A DNA stretch of 35,901 nucleotides from Desulfarculaceae bacterium (GCA_027067385.1 JAMOVV010000109.1:1-35901); one strand, 5' to 3'; positions 7,170 to 16,952 are shown, counted from the first letter of the stretch. The notes: generated by a model not told the origin, from the letters alone. Numbers and translations: made by a program.

Positions 7170-8615
7170 ATGAACATAAAACTTAGTAAATCCGTAATGA
7201 TACCCTGGGTCGTCCTGGCGGCCCTGGCCCTGGCCTGGCCAGCGGCGGCCACCGAGCGCCCCGGCAGTTTTGCCGACCTGGTGCAAAAAGTATCCCCGGC
7301 GGTGGTCAACATCCGCGCCGAGCGCATCGTCAAGGCTCCGGGAGGAGCCGGTTTCATTTTTCGCGGCCCCGGCGGCGAGCGCCGTGGCCAGGCCCCGCCG
7401 GATATCGAGGAGTTCTTCCGGCGCTTCTTCCAGGACCCCCATCACCGTGGCCTGCGCCCCGCCCCGTCCCGACGCTTTAAACGCCGCTCCCTGGGCTCCG
7501 GCGTCCTGGTGGACCCCAAGGGCCTGGTGCTCACCAACAACCACGTGGTGGCCAAGGCCGACAAGATTGTAATCCGGCTCAAGGACGGCCGCGAGTTGCC
7601 GGCCACCGTGGTGGGACGCGATCCCAAGACCGACCTGGCCCTGGTGCGCATCAAGGCCGGCGGCGACCTGCCCTACCTGCCCCTGGGCGACTCCGACAAG
7701 CTGCGGGTGGGCGACTGGGTGCTGGCCATGGGCAATCCCTTTGGCCTGGAACACACCGTGACCGCCGGCATCGTCAGCGCCAAGGGACGCATCATCGGGG
7801 CCGGCCCCTATGACAACTTCATCCAGACCGACGCCTCCATCAACCCCGGGAACTCCGGCGGGCCCCTGATCAACCTCAAGGGACAGGTGGTGGGTATCAA
7901 CACCGCCATCGTGGCCCACGGCCAGGGCATCGGCTTCGCCATTCCGGTCAACCTGGCCCGCCAGGTGATGGAACAACTGCGCACCAAGGGCCGCGTGGTC
8001 CGCGGCTGGCTGGGGGTGTACATCCAGCCGGTCACCCGGGCCCTGGCCGACACCATGAAGCTCAAGAGCACCGACGGCGCCCTGGTGGCCAACGTGGTCG
8101 ACGGCAGCCCGGCCCAGAAGGCCGGCATCAAGCGCGGCGACGTGGTGGTCAAGTTCGACGGTAAAACCATTAAGGACATGCACGCCCTGCCGCGCATCGT
8201 GGCCGCCACCCCGGTGGGCAAGAAAACCACCGTCACCGTGGTGCGCGCCGGTAAAACCATCACCCTGAAGGTCACCATCGGCGAGCTCAAGGAGACCCAG
8301 GCCAGCGACGAAACCAAGCAACCGGTCAAGAAACGCCTGGGCCTGTCCCTGCAAGAGATCACCCCGTCCCTGGCCCGCCAACTGGGGCTCAAGGAGCCCA
8401 AGGGACTGGTGATCACCGCGGTGGAGCCCGACAGCCCCGCCGACGAGGCCGGCCTGCAACGCGGTGACATCATCTTGGAGGCGGCCCAAAAGCCGGTCAA
8501 GGACCTCGGCCACTTCAACCTGCTCATCGATAAATTAAAGCCCGGCGACGGCCTGCTGCTGTTGGTGCAGCGGCGCAAGAACACCCTCTTCGTGGTGCTC
8601 AAGGCGCCCAAGTAA
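7170..8615 (+). CDS. degP: Periplasmic serine protease, HtrA/DegP family
   Basis: This 481-residue protein has a signal peptide (residues 1 to about 27), a trypsin-like domain and two PDZ domains (about 275-370 and 385-480). The catalytic triad is visible as His125 in NNHVV, Asp155 in DPKTDLALV and Ser229 in NPGNSGGPL. The Q-linker before the triad is rich in Arg and Phe (EEFFRRFFQDP). HtrA proteases degrade or refold damaged proteins in the periplasm, and the PDZ domains control oligomer assembly and substrate choice. The ATG at 7170 has AAGGA at 7157-7161, inside the end of the DUF1844 gene, so the two genes form an operon. Whether it is functionally DegP, DegQ or a mucD-like protein cannot be decided from sequence. 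Confidence 0.93.
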   Translation: MNIKLSKSVMIPWVVLAALALAWPAAATERPGSFADLVQKVSPAVVNIRAERIVKAPGGAGFIFRGPGGERRGQAPPDIEEFFRRFFQDPHHRGLRPAPSRRFKRRSLGSGVLVDPKGLVLTNNHVVAKADKIVIRLKDGRELPATVVGRDPKTDLALVRIKAGGDLPYLPLGDSDKLRVGDWVLAMGNPFGLEHTVTAGIVSAKGRIIGAGPYDNFIQTDASINPGNSGGPLINLKGQVVGINTAIVAHGQGIGFAIPVNLARQVMEQLRTKGRVVRGWLGVYIQPVTRALADTMKLKSTDGALVANVVDGSPAQKAGIKRGDVVVKFDGKTIKDMHALPRIVAATPVGKKTTVTVVRAGKTITLKVTIGELKETQASDETKQPVKKRLGLSLQEITPSLARQLGLKEPKGLVITAVEPDSPADEAGLQRGDIILEAAQKPVKDLGHFNLLIDKLKPGDGLLLLVQRRKNTLFVVLKAPK

Positions 8616-8630
8616 ACAACCCCAAGTGGA

Positions 8631-8655
8631 GGGGGCCTGCCAAGGCCCCCTTTTT
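8631..8655 (+). terminator. Rho-independent terminator after htrA
   Basis: An 8-bp stem GGGGGCCT with AGGCCCCC (8631-8638 and 8643-8650) closes a four-base loop and is followed by five T residues. The ispE start codon lies only eight bases beyond the T tract. Confidence 0.88.
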
Positions 8656-8662
8656 AATTGCC

Positions 8663-9508
8663 ATGCGCCACACCTTCACCGCCCCGGCCAAGGTCAACTT
8701 GCACCTGCGGATATTGGGGACCCGCCCTGACGGCTACCACCTGCTGGCCACCCTGATGCAGCCGCTGGACCTGGCCGACCGTATTTTCTTTGAGCCCGGT
8801 GGCGGCTCCCTGCGCCTGGCCTGCGACCACCCTGACCTGCCCATCCGGGACAACCTGGTGCTCACCGCGGCCCGGGCCTTCTTCGCCGCCGCCGGCCGGG
8901 AACCGGCCGGTTCCTTCTTCCTGGAAAAAAACATCCCCGTGGCCGCCGGCCTCGGCGGCGGCTCCTCCGACGCCGCCGCCGTGCTGCGCGGCCTCAACCA
9001 AGTCCACGGCCATCCCCTTGGGTCCGAGCGCCTGCACCAGTTGGCCACGGACATCGGGGCCGACGTGCCCTTTTTCCTGGCCGGCGCCACCGCCTGGTGC
9101 ACCGGCATCGGCGAGGTGGTCGAGCCCTGGCCCGAGTTTCCCGCTCTGCACCTGGTCCTGGTCAACCCCGGCTTCGGCCTCTCCACCGCCTGGGTCTACC
9201 AGCAATTTGATTTGACATTGAAAAACCCCCGCCTTTGCACTAAAATTAGGCGCCCATCCATAGAGCAGATCGATCTAAAGACCATTTTGGTCAATGATCT
9301 GGAGAGGGTGAGCCTGAAGGCCCGCCCGGAATTGGAAGACATCAAGGCTCACTTGTTGGCTTGCGGCGCCCAGGCGGCGCTCATGTCCGGCAGCGGGCCG
9401 ACCGTTTTCGGCGTCTTTGAGCAGGGGGGGGCCGCAAAGGACGCCGCGCGCAGGATTGCCGACCAAGGCAGATGGTGGGCACGCCCCGCTGTGGGGATCA
9501 CTTTTTGA
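8663..9508 (+). CDS. ispE: 4-diphosphocytidyl-2-C-methyl-D-erythritol kinase
   Basis: IspE phosphorylates CDP-methylerythritol with ATP in the non-mevalonate isoprenoid pathway. The 281-residue protein is a GHMP kinase: Lys10 lies in the N-terminal substrate motif APAKVNLHL, the ATP loop is PVAAGLGGGSSDAAAVL (92-108) and IGADVPFFL (131-139) supplies the catalytic aspartate. The C-terminal GHMP motif is ALMSGSGPTVFGVF. The stretch around 9210-9300 has locally lower G+C than the rest. No Shine-Dalgarno sequence precedes the ATG, which sits just after the htrA terminator; either the terminator leaks or a start point very near the ATG is used. The next gene, spoVG, begins 19 nt after the stop, a pairing seen in many bacteria. 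Confidence 0.95.
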   Translation: MRHTFTAPAKVNLHLRILGTRPDGYHLLATLMQPLDLADRIFFEPGGGSLRLACDHPDLPIRDNLVLTAARAFFAAAGREPAGSFFLEKNIPVAAGLGGGSSDAAAVLRGLNQVHGHPLGSERLHQLATDIGADVPFFLAGATAWCTGIGEVVEPWPEFPALHLVLVNPGFGLSTAWVYQQFDLTLKNPRLCTKIRRPSIEQIDLKTILVNDLERVSLKARPELEDIKAHLLACGAQAALMSGSGPTVFGVFEQGGAAKDAARRIADQGRWWARPAVGITF

Positions 9509-9527
9509 GCGGCCCGGGTTAGTGGCA

Positions 9528-9815
9528 ATGGAGGTTACAGAGGTTCGAATCTTCCCGGTAGACCAAGAGCGATTAAAGGCTTACGCCACCATTACCTTAG
9601 ACGGATGCTTCCTGGTCCGCGACCTCAAGGTGATCCTGGGCAATAACGGCTTGTTCGTGGCCATGCCCAGCCGAAAACGCAAGGACGGCACCTACCAGGA
9701 CACGGCGCATCCCTTGGACAGCCAGACCAGGTCCATGCTGGAAGACGCGGTTATCGGAGAGTACCATCGGACCTTGCAAAAGACCGAGGCGCTAAGCGAC
9801 AGCGAACCAAAATAG
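9528..9815 (+). CDS. spoVG: SpoVG family RNA/DNA-binding regulator
   Basis: The 95-residue product matches SpoVG throughout: MEVTEVRIFPV at the start, then a DGCFLVRDLKVILGNNGLFVAMPSR core and the ending around DAVIGEY. SpoVG proteins are small nucleic-acid-binding regulators first described in sporulating Firmicutes but also found in Deltaproteobacteria and spirochaetes, where they act as global regulators. The ATG at 9528 starts exactly at the conserved N-terminus; the frame is open further upstream, overlapping the end of ispE, but without homology. It lies between ispE and tRNA-Gln. No sporulation genes are visible here, so a role in spores should not be assumed. Confidence 0.95.
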   Translation: MEVTEVRIFPVDQERLKAYATITLDGCFLVRDLKVILGNNGLFVAMPSRKRKDGTYQDTAHPLDSQTRSMLEDAVIGEYHRTLQKTEALSDSEPK

Positions 9816-9835
9816 AACCGAATCGATTAGCTTGC

Positions 9836-9910
9836 TGGGGTGTCGTCAAGTGGTAAGACACGGGTCTTTGGAACCCGCATTCGCAGGTTCGAATCCTGCC
9901 ACCCCAGCCA
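9836..9910 (+). tRNA. tRNA-Gln (anticodon TTG)
   Basis: The 75-nt sequence folds as a cloverleaf. The acceptor stem pairs 9836-9842 with 9900-9906; the anticodon stem CGGGT/ACCCG holds the loop CTTTGGA with anticodon TTG at 9868-9870; and the T arm carries GGTTCGAATCC. The CCA end is encoded (9908-9910). The TTG anticodon reads CAA and, by wobble, CAG. The spoVG-tRNA-Gln-prs order is shared with other deltaproteobacterial genomes as far as I know. Confidence 0.97.
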
Positions 9911-9948
9911 CCCCTTGGAGAGACCGGCGGGCGATAGCACCGCATCAT

Positions 9949-9985
9949 TATAATAAGGCGGCCCTGGCCGGCCAGCACCAGGGCC
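9949..9985 (+). promoter_or_regulatory. Possible -10 element and leader hairpin of prs
   Basis: A consensus TATAAT at 9949-9954 is followed by an 8-bp hairpin (9960-9967 with 9978-9985, ten-base loop). No -35 is seen at the right distance, so prs may be read from upstream of the tRNA or use an activator. If the -10 is used, the hairpin forms the very 5' end of the prs mRNA, about 80 nt before the start codon. Confidence 0.35.
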
Positions 9986-10067
9986 CAGGGGTCATAGAGA
10001 CCAACCCAGGGCCGGCGCCCGCGCACACCCGGGGCGCCAGGCCGGTCCCCCAAAGCAGGTAGATGCA

Positions 10068-11009
10068 ATGTTCAACAAGCTCAAGATATTCACGGGCAAC
10101 AGCAACCCCCACCTGGTGGAAGAAATCTGCCACTACCTGCACCTGCCCGTCTCCCAGGCCATGGTGCGCCGCTTCTCCGACGGCGAGGTCTTCGTGGAGG
10201 TGGGCGAAAACGTGCGCGGCGCCGACGTCTTCGTCATCCAGTCCACCAGCCCGCCGGTCAACGACCACCTGATGGAACTGCTCATCATGCTCGACGCCTT
10301 CCGCCGTTCCTCGGCCCGCCGCATCACCGCGGTGATGCCCTACTACGGCTATGCCCGGCAGGACCGCAAGGTGGCCCCGCGGGTGCCCATCAGCGCCAAG
10401 TTGGTGGCCGACCTCATCACCGCCGCCGGCGCCACCCGGGTGCTCACCATGGACCTGCACGCCGGCCAGATCGGCGGATTCTTCAATATCCCGGTGGACC
10501 ACCTCTTCGCCACCCCCGTGCTGCTGGACTACCTGCGCCAGCACCTGCGCGGCGAATCGGTGATCGTCAGCCCCGACGCCGGCGGCGTGGAGCGCGCCCG
10601 GGCCATCGCCAAGCGCCTCAACACCGGCCTGGCCATCATCGACAAACGCCGCGAGGCGGCCAACGTGGCCCAGGCCATGAACATCATCGGTGACGTGGAA
10701 GGACGCCTGGCCGTGGTGCTCGACGACATGATCGACACCGCCGGCACCCTCACCGAGGCGGCCCGCGCCCTCATGGACCACGGCGCCCAGGAGGTGTGGG
10801 CCTGCGCCACCCACGCGGTGCTCAGCGGACCGGCCATCATGCGCATAAAAGAGAGCGCCATAAAGCGGGTGGTGGTCACCAACACCATCCCCCTGCAGGG
10901 TGACGCGGCCACCGAGGCCAACGTGGTGAGCCTGTCGGTGGCCCAACTGTTGGGTGAGGCGGTGCGCCGCATCCACATGGAGGACTCGATCAGTTCACTG
11001 TTCGTCTGA
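10068..11009 (+). CDS. prs: Ribose-phosphate pyrophosphokinase (PRPP synthetase)
   Basis: Prs transfers pyrophosphate from ATP to ribose 5-phosphate to make PRPP for purine, pyrimidine, NAD, His and Trp synthesis. The 313 residues match class I enzymes in length. Visible motifs are [18 protein letters not shown] near the N-terminus, the flexible-loop region [21 protein letters not shown], the ribose-phosphate region [12 protein letters not shown] and the PRPP-binding loop [13 protein letters not shown]. The ATG at 10068 is preceded by AGCAGGTAG, an acceptable ribosome binding site. It lies in the ispE-spoVG-tRNA-Gln-prs-rplY-pth block. Nothing unusual is seen. Confidence 0.97.
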   Translation: MFNKLKIFTGNSNPHLVEEICHYLHLPVSQAMVRRFSDGEVFVEVGENVRGADVFVIQSTSPPVNDHLMELLIMLDAFRRSSARRITAVMPYYGYARQDRKVAPRVPISAKLVADLITAAGATRVLTMDLHAGQIGGFFNIPVDHLFATPVLLDYLRQHLRGESVIVSPDAGGVERARAIAKRLNTGLAIIDKRREAANVAQAMNIIGDVEGRLAVVLDDMIDTAGTLTEAARALMDHGAQEVWACATHAVLSGPAIMRIKESAIKRVVVTNTIPLQGDAATEANVVSLSVAQLLGEAVRRIHMEDSISSLFV

Positions 11010-11268
11010 TCCCGGCACCTTACCAGCCAACCCCCCGGCGCGGCCCTCCAGCGCCCCACGCCCGCCTGCGGCCACCGGCCGATCCGGCCGGCCTAGGGCC
11101 ATGGCCACCGCCCAGGGAGGCGCCAAGGACCCCAAGCCGGTGAAAAAACGTAAGCGGTTTCAATCAACCGATTGAATATATGGACCTATTTACCACCCGC
11201 CCCACCGACGCCCGGTCGCCCCTCACCGCCCGGCACGCCGGTTGGGCTGGAAAAATCGCGAAATTATT
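11010..11268 (+). other. Non-coding stretch between prs and the rplY promoter
   Basis: This is GC-rich and shows no convincing gene. A 24-codon frame at 11101-11175 (ATG to TGA, ending KKRKRFQSTD) is rich in Lys near its end but has no clear ribosome binding site; I would not call it a gene on this evidence. No convincing terminator for prs is seen. Confidence 0.4.
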
Positions 11269-11281
11269 GGTTAATTTAACC
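11269..11281. promoter_or_regulatory. Inverted repeat upstream of the rplY promoter
   Basis: GGTTAA and TTAACC are perfect arms around a single T, centred about 20 nt upstream of the -35. The surrounding sequence is AT-rich in an otherwise GC-rich genome, so the site could be an upstream activator site or an UP-like element. Confidence 0.4.
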
Positions 11282-11295
11282 GAATCGGAAAACGA

Positions 11296-11328
11296 TTGCC
11301 TTTTGTGAATATTTACATTATATTCACA
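11296..11328 (+). promoter_or_regulatory. rplY promoter with an embedded 9-bp inverted repeat
   Basis: TTGCCT (11296-11301) and TATATT (11319-11324) are 17 nt apart, a good sigma70-type promoter. A perfect inverted repeat, TGTGAATAT (11304-11312) and ATATTCACA (11320-11328) with a seven-base centre, fills the spacer and covers the -10. A bound protein there would block RNA polymerase, so repression is the likely mode. The arms contain TGTGA, but the half-site spacing is too wide for a standard CRP/FNR-family site. Confidence 0.7.
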
Positions 11329-11340
11329 TGATCTTTCATG

Positions 11341-11363
11341 CTGGCGGCTAAAGGAGTCGCCGG
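11341..11363 (+). other. 5' leader hairpin of rplY mRNA
   Basis: A 9-bp stem with two G-U pairs (11341-11349 with 11355-11363) closes the loop AAAGG just upstream of the ribosome binding site GGGAGG. It could tune translation of L25, though no ribosomal-protein target site is recognised in it. Confidence 0.4.
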
Positions 11364-11381
11364 CGGGAGGTGTTTTTAATC

Positions 11382-12050
11382 ATGGAACAGATACCCCTAA
11401 CGGCGACGCGTCGCCAAGGCTCGGGCAAATCCCTGGCTCGTAAACTGCGCGCCGCCGGGAGCATTCCCGCGGTCATCTATGGCACCGGCCGGGAAGCCGA
11501 ATCCCTGGCCATCGCCCTGGGCGACATGGAAAAACTCATGCGCCAGGTGTCGGGGCAAACCGCTTTTCTCTCCCTGCACATCGACGACGAAGAACCGCGC
11601 ATGGCCGTGGTCCGCGACATCCAAACCGACTACCTGGGCCAAAAACCGCTGCACGTGGATTTCTACGAGGTCAAGGCCGACCAGCAACTCACCCTCGACG
11701 TCTCCATCGAACTCACCGGCATCCCCAAGGGCAGCGAAGAAGGCGGACTGCTCGATGTACAAAACCGCACCATCAGCATTCAGGGCACCGTCACCAGCAT
11801 CCCCGAAAGCATCGAGCTCGACGTCAGCGACCTCGACGTGGGCGACACCATCCACGCCTCGGACCTGGAACTGCCCGAGGACGTGAGCCTGGCCATCGAC
11901 GGCAGCGCGGTCATCGTCTCCTGCTACATACCGGCCGTAACCGTCGAAGAGGAACCGGAAGAAGAACTGGAAGAGGGCGAAGTGCCCGAAGGCGAGGAAG
12001 CGCAAGAAAGCGGCGACGGACAAGAGGCCTCCAGCTCCGAAGGCGAGTAG
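11382..12050 (+). CDS. rplY: 50S ribosomal protein L25 (general stress protein Ctc type)
   Basis: L25 binds 5S rRNA in the large subunit; the long form is called TL5 or Ctc. The 222-residue protein has the N-terminal 5S-binding domain (about 1-95, with GSGKSLARKLRAAGSIPAVIYG) and the C-terminal beta domain (about 96-185). The tail is very acidic, rich in Glu from VEEEPEEELEEGEV to the end, as in many Deltaproteobacteria. The frame opens at a GTG at 11370, but the ATG at 11382 has GGGAGG at the right distance. It sits six bases before pth, a classic translation-linked pair, and is driven by the palindrome-bearing promoter just upstream. Confidence 0.95.
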   Translation: MEQIPLTATRRQGSGKSLARKLRAAGSIPAVIYGTGREAESLAIALGDMEKLMRQVSGQTAFLSLHIDDEEPRMAVVRDIQTDYLGQKPLHVDFYEVKADQQLTLDVSIELTGIPKGSEEGGLLDVQNRTISIQGTVTSIPESIELDVSDLDVGDTIHASDLELPEDVSLAIDGSAVIVSCYIPAVTVEEEPEEELEEGEVPEGEEAQESGDGQEASSSEGE

Positions 12051-12056
12051 ACCGGC

Positions 12057-12670
12057 TTGGGACCTGCCTGGCAACCGCCACCGGGTCCGTCCCTGGTGTT
12101 GGGCCTCGGCAACCCGGGAAAACGCTACGCCGGCACCCGCCACAACCTCGGCGCCATGGCCGCCGAGGAGTTGGCCCGCCGCCACGATATAAAACTGGGC
12201 AGGAAAAGCCTGTCCAGCCTATGGGGCAAGGGAATCGTCAAAGGCCGCAAGGTCGTGGTGGCCCTGCCCCAGACATATATGAACCTGAGCGGCCAGGCCG
12301 CCTCCCAACTGCTCGACTACTTCGACCTGGGAGCCGAAAACCTGCTGGCCGTTCACGACGATCTGGACCTGGAGCTGGGACGGCTCAAAATCGCCGTCCG
12401 GGGAAGCTCCGGCGGGCACAAGGGGATAGCCTCATTGATCCACAGTTTGGAAACCGACCGCTTGGTCCGGCTCAAACTGGGCATCGGGCGCCCTCGGTAT
12501 CAGGAGGAAATTGACCGTTATGTGCTGAGCGGATTCTACGCCGACCAGCAACAGGCGGTTGAACGTGTAACAATGGCGGCGGTGGATTGCCTGGAAGTCA
12601 TGTTGACCCAGGGACCGCAGGCCGCCATGCAAAAGTTCCACCGACCCACCAACGAGGAGGTAGAGGGGTA

Positions 12671-12671
<1 letters not shown>
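12057..12671 (+). CDS. pth: Peptidyl-tRNA hydrolase
   Basis: Pth cleaves peptidyl-tRNA released from stalled ribosomes and recycles the tRNA. The 204-residue protein has the motif [20 protein letters not shown], with the catalytic histidine in TRHN. The other conserved parts are PQTYMNLSG, the [14 protein letters not shown] catalytic Asp region and [13 protein letters not shown]. The start is taken as the TTG at 12057, six bases after rplY, giving a 12-residue N-terminal extension relative to E. coli; a later GTG inside PSLVLGLG is possible. Its TAA overlaps the hppA ATG as TAATG, implying translational coupling. No doubt about the family. Confidence 0.95.
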
Positions 12672-14758
<2,087 letters not shown>

Positions 14759-14778
14759 TAACAACCATTGACCATTAA

Positions 14779-14814
14779 CCAAGGGCCGGCCCCCAGGGCC
14801 GGCCCTTGGCTTTT
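14779..14814 (+). terminator. Rho-independent terminator after hppA
   Basis: A perfect 14-bp stem (14779-14792 with 14796-14809) closes a three-base loop. A C and four T residues follow. It ends the rplY-pth-hppA operon. Confidence 0.88.
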
Positions 14815-14835
14815 GCCCCTAACATTCACTTTTTG

Positions 14836-14863
14836 TTGACATTTTCACCAGTCATGATAAACT
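14836..14863 (+). promoter_or_regulatory. carD promoter
   Basis: A consensus -35 TTGACA (14836-14841) is followed after 16 nt by TAAACT (14858-14863). The leader would be about 50 nt. The -10 is weak, in line with promoters that benefit from CarD-type activation, although autoregulation is only a guess. Confidence 0.6.
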
Positions 14864-14922
14864 AACAATTCGAGTTAAGTACCATCTGCACATCCCTTAT
14901 CAACCGCTCTTGGGAGATGCCC

Positions 14923-15405
14923 ATGTTCAATGTGGGTGAACTGGCCGTATACCCCGCACACGGAGTGGGGATGATCGAGGCGGTAGAAGACAAAAAAATC
15001 GGTGGCGCCGACCACACCTTCTACATCCTGCGCATCCTGGAAAACGACATGATAATCATGATTCCCACCACCAATGCCGAGTCGGTGGGCCTGCGTCATG
15101 TCATCGGCGACAAGGACGTTTCCCAAGTCTTTTCCATCCTGCGCGATCACGACGTGATCATCGAAACCCAAACCTGGAACCGCCGCTACCGCGACTACAT
15201 GAAGAAAATCAAGACCGGCTCGGTCTTTGAGGTGGCCCAGGTCCTGCGCGACCTCTACCTGCTAAAGACCGACAAGGAGCTCTCCTTTGGAGAGCGCAAA
15301 ATGCTCGATACCGCCCAAAACCTCCTGGTCAAGGAGATATCCATTGCCCGGCAGGCCCCTGAAGAAGATGTCGCCGCCGAGCTGGAGGGCATCTTCAACG
15401 CCTAA
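14923..15405 (+). CDS. carD: CarD/CdnL-type transcription regulator
   Basis: CarD/CdnL proteins bind the RNA polymerase beta subunit through an N-terminal Tudor-like domain and stabilise open complexes at weak promoters such as rRNA promoters. The 160-residue protein has the RNA-polymerase-interaction fold at residues 1-60 (FNVGELAVYPAHGVGMIEAVE, then FYILRILENDMIIMIPTTN) and a helical DNA-binding part from about 70 onward, with SWNRRYRDYM-like sequence and LSFGERKMLDTAQNLLVKEI. Two ATGs occur, at 14917 and 14923; the second is preferred because GGGAG abuts the first. The gene is monocistronic. It is followed by the G-rich array rather than by an obvious intrinsic terminator. Confidence 0.93.
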   Translation: MFNVGELAVYPAHGVGMIEAVEDKKIGGADHTFYILRILENDMIIMIPTTNAESVGLRHVIGDKDVSQVFSILRDHDVIIETQTWNRRYRDYMKKIKTGSVFEVAQVLRDLYLLKTDKELSFGERKMLDTAQNLLVKEISIARQAPEEDVAAELEGIFNA

Positions 15406-15425
15406 GTGCGCCACCCGGCCCAACC

Positions 15426-15605
15426 GGGGCGGACTAAGTGGGGCGGGTCAAGCGGGGCAGTAAGCAAGGCGGGCCAACCGGGGCGAGCCAAGCGGGGCAG
15501 GCCAACCGGGGCAAGTCAACGGGGCGGGCCAACCGGGGCAGACCGAGCGGGGGCGGACCAAGCGGGCAGACAACGGGGTAGGACGAACGAGGCGGGACGA
15601 GCAGG
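15426..15605 (+). repeat. G-rich degenerate 14-nt tandem array
   Basis: About 13 units of consensus GGGGCRGRCCAASC follow the carD stop. The GGGG runs begin at 15426, 15440, 15454, 15466, 15480, 15494, 15508, 15521, 15535, about 15549, 15563, 15575 and 15589, so the 14-nt period holds with a few length changes. The plus-strand frame through it (an 80-codon Gly/Arg/Ala-rich ORF) is a by-product of the repeat. The regular G-runs could form G-quadruplexes on the plus strand or RNA. The rest of the 426-nt gap (15606-15796) is non-repetitive and holds nothing else I can name. Confidence 0.85.
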
Positions 15606-15796
15606 TAAGCCACCGCGGTCTTTCAGGGCAGCCAAGCGGGCCAGCTAAAGCTAGCCGGTCATCCGGGGTAAAAGCCACGCCAACCAGAACGTGCCAAGCG
15701 AGCGACCGCGGCAGCCAAAGTGGGCGGCCGCGGCGATTATCCGGGCCAGCAATTCCAGGCAAGCGAATCCATAGCAGGCGTGCGGCGGATGCCGCG

Positions 15797-15825
15797 TTGC
15801 CCCTTTTCCCCCCGCGCGGTACAAT
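15797..15825 (+). promoter_or_regulatory. rluD: rluD promoter, apparently giving a leaderless mRNA
   Basis: TTGCCC (15797-15802) and TACAAT (15820-15825) are exactly 17 nt apart. The start point, normally six to seven bases after the -10, would be at or next to the A of the rluD ATG at 15832. No Shine-Dalgarno sequence precedes that ATG, which supports leaderless translation. Confidence 0.65.
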
Positions 15826-15831
15826 CGCCCC

Positions 15832-16788
15832 ATGCCAACCACCAAGCTGCAAGTCAACCAGGACCAGGCCGGCTCCCGCCTCGACCAGTTCGTGCAGCGC
15901 GCCCTGGGCCGGGAGTTCTCTCGGGCTGCGGTGCAGCGCATGCTGGCCAGCGGCCATATCACCGTGGACGGCCGCCGGGCCAAGCCGGCCGAAAAGGTCC
16001 GCCCCGGTTGGCGGGTGGAGGTAACCCCGCCCCAGCCCGAGCCCCTGGAGATCACCCCTCGGCCCATGGACCTGGAGGTGCTCTTCGAAGACCCCGACAT
16101 CATCGTGATCAACAAGGCCCCCGGCCTGGTGGTGCACCCCTCGCCGGGACACCACGACCACACCCTGGTGCACGGCCTGCTGCACCACTGCCGCGACCTC
16201 TCCGGGATAGGCGGCAAGCTGCGCCCCGGCATCGTCCACCGCCTGGACAAGGACACCAGCGGGGCCCTGGTGGCCGCCAAGCACGACGCCGCCCATCGCC
16301 GCCTGGTGGCCGCGTTCGCCGCCGGCCGGGTGAGCAAGCGCTACCTCGCCCTGGTGCACGGCCGCCCCGCCCTCACCGGCTCGCGCCAAAGCGCCATCGG
16401 CCGCCACCCCAAGGACCGCAAGCGCATGGCCTCCCTGGAGCGCGGCGGCAAACCGGCCGTCACCTCCTGGCGGCGGGTGCGCACCTACTCCCAGGACCTG
16501 GGCCTGCTGCGGGTGGCCATCAAGACCGGCCGCACCCACCAAATCCGCGTCCACCTGTCCGAGGCCGGCCACCCCGTGGTGGGCGACAAGGTCTACGGCG
16601 GACGATTTCACCGGCGCAAGCTGGCCGGCCCGGTCGGCCAGGCCATCGTGCAGGCCGACCGCCAGCTACTGCACGCAGTGCGCCTGGCCTTTGACCACCC
16701 CATGAGCAGCCGGCCCCTGGAACTCTGGGCCCCCCTGCCCCCCGACTTCCGCCGGGTGCTGGCCGCCCTGGAAAATGATCAGGAATAG
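15832..16788 (+). CDS. rluD: 23S rRNA pseudouridine synthase, RluD type
   Basis: RluD converts uridines 1911, 1915 and 1917 of helix 69 in 23S rRNA (E. coli numbering) to pseudouridine. The 318-residue protein has an S4 RNA-binding domain at about 14-70 (RLDQFVQRAL, then QRMLASGHITVDGRRA). The synthase domain has the catalytic motif HRLDKDTSG at 136-144, with Asp139, and GRTHQIRVHL near 230. It is the usual length. The start follows a strong promoter with no room for a leader. The two tandem arrays lie on either side of this gene. RluC/RluD separation is not certain from sequence alone, but the S4 plus synthase layout fits RluD. Confidence 0.9.
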   Translation: MPTTKLQVNQDQAGSRLDQFVQRALGREFSRAAVQRMLASGHITVDGRRAKPAEKVRPGWRVEVTPPQPEPLEITPRPMDLEVLFEDPDIIVINKAPGLVVHPSPGHHDHTLVHGLLHHCRDLSGIGGKLRPGIVHRLDKDTSGALVAAKHDAAHRRLVAAFAAGRVSKRYLALVHGRPALTGSRQSAIGRHPKDRKRMASLERGGKPAVTSWRRVRTYSQDLGLLRVAIKTGRTHQIRVHLSEAGHPVVGDKVYGGRFHRRKLAGPVGQAIVQADRQLLHAVRLAFDHPMSSRPLELWAPLPPDFRRVLAALENDQE

Positions 16789-16858
16789 GCCTGGCCACCC
16801 GGTCCGGGGCCGCCCAGGGACACCACTTCACAAAAGCGCACCACCGCTAACTTTTTTA

Positions 16859-16887
16859 TTGACAACTCCAGGGCCGTAGATGAAACT
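16859..16887 (+). promoter_or_regulatory. Probable rho promoter
   Basis: A perfect -35 TTGACA (16859-16864), preceded by a T-rich UP-like run, is followed after 17 nt by GAAACT (16882-16887). Transcription would start near 16894, about 60 nt before the 13-nt array and 610 nt before the rho start codon. The -10 is poor (three of six), so a CarD-type helper may be needed. Confidence 0.5.
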
Positions 16888-16952
16888 CGGGTTAAGCAGC
16901 CGCGGCGACCACGGTGGAGACCACAGCAAAGACTAAGGCGACTATTAAGCTC

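Noticed and set aside
11304-11328. CRP/FNR-type binding site in the rplY promoter
   Set aside because: The arms include TGTGA and TCACA, but they are 15 bases apart instead of six, and the site covers the -10.
15406-15648. 80-codon plus-strand frame rich in Gly, Arg and Ala in the G-rich array
   Set aside because: It is produced by the 14-nt repeat, has no ribosome binding site and resembles no protein.
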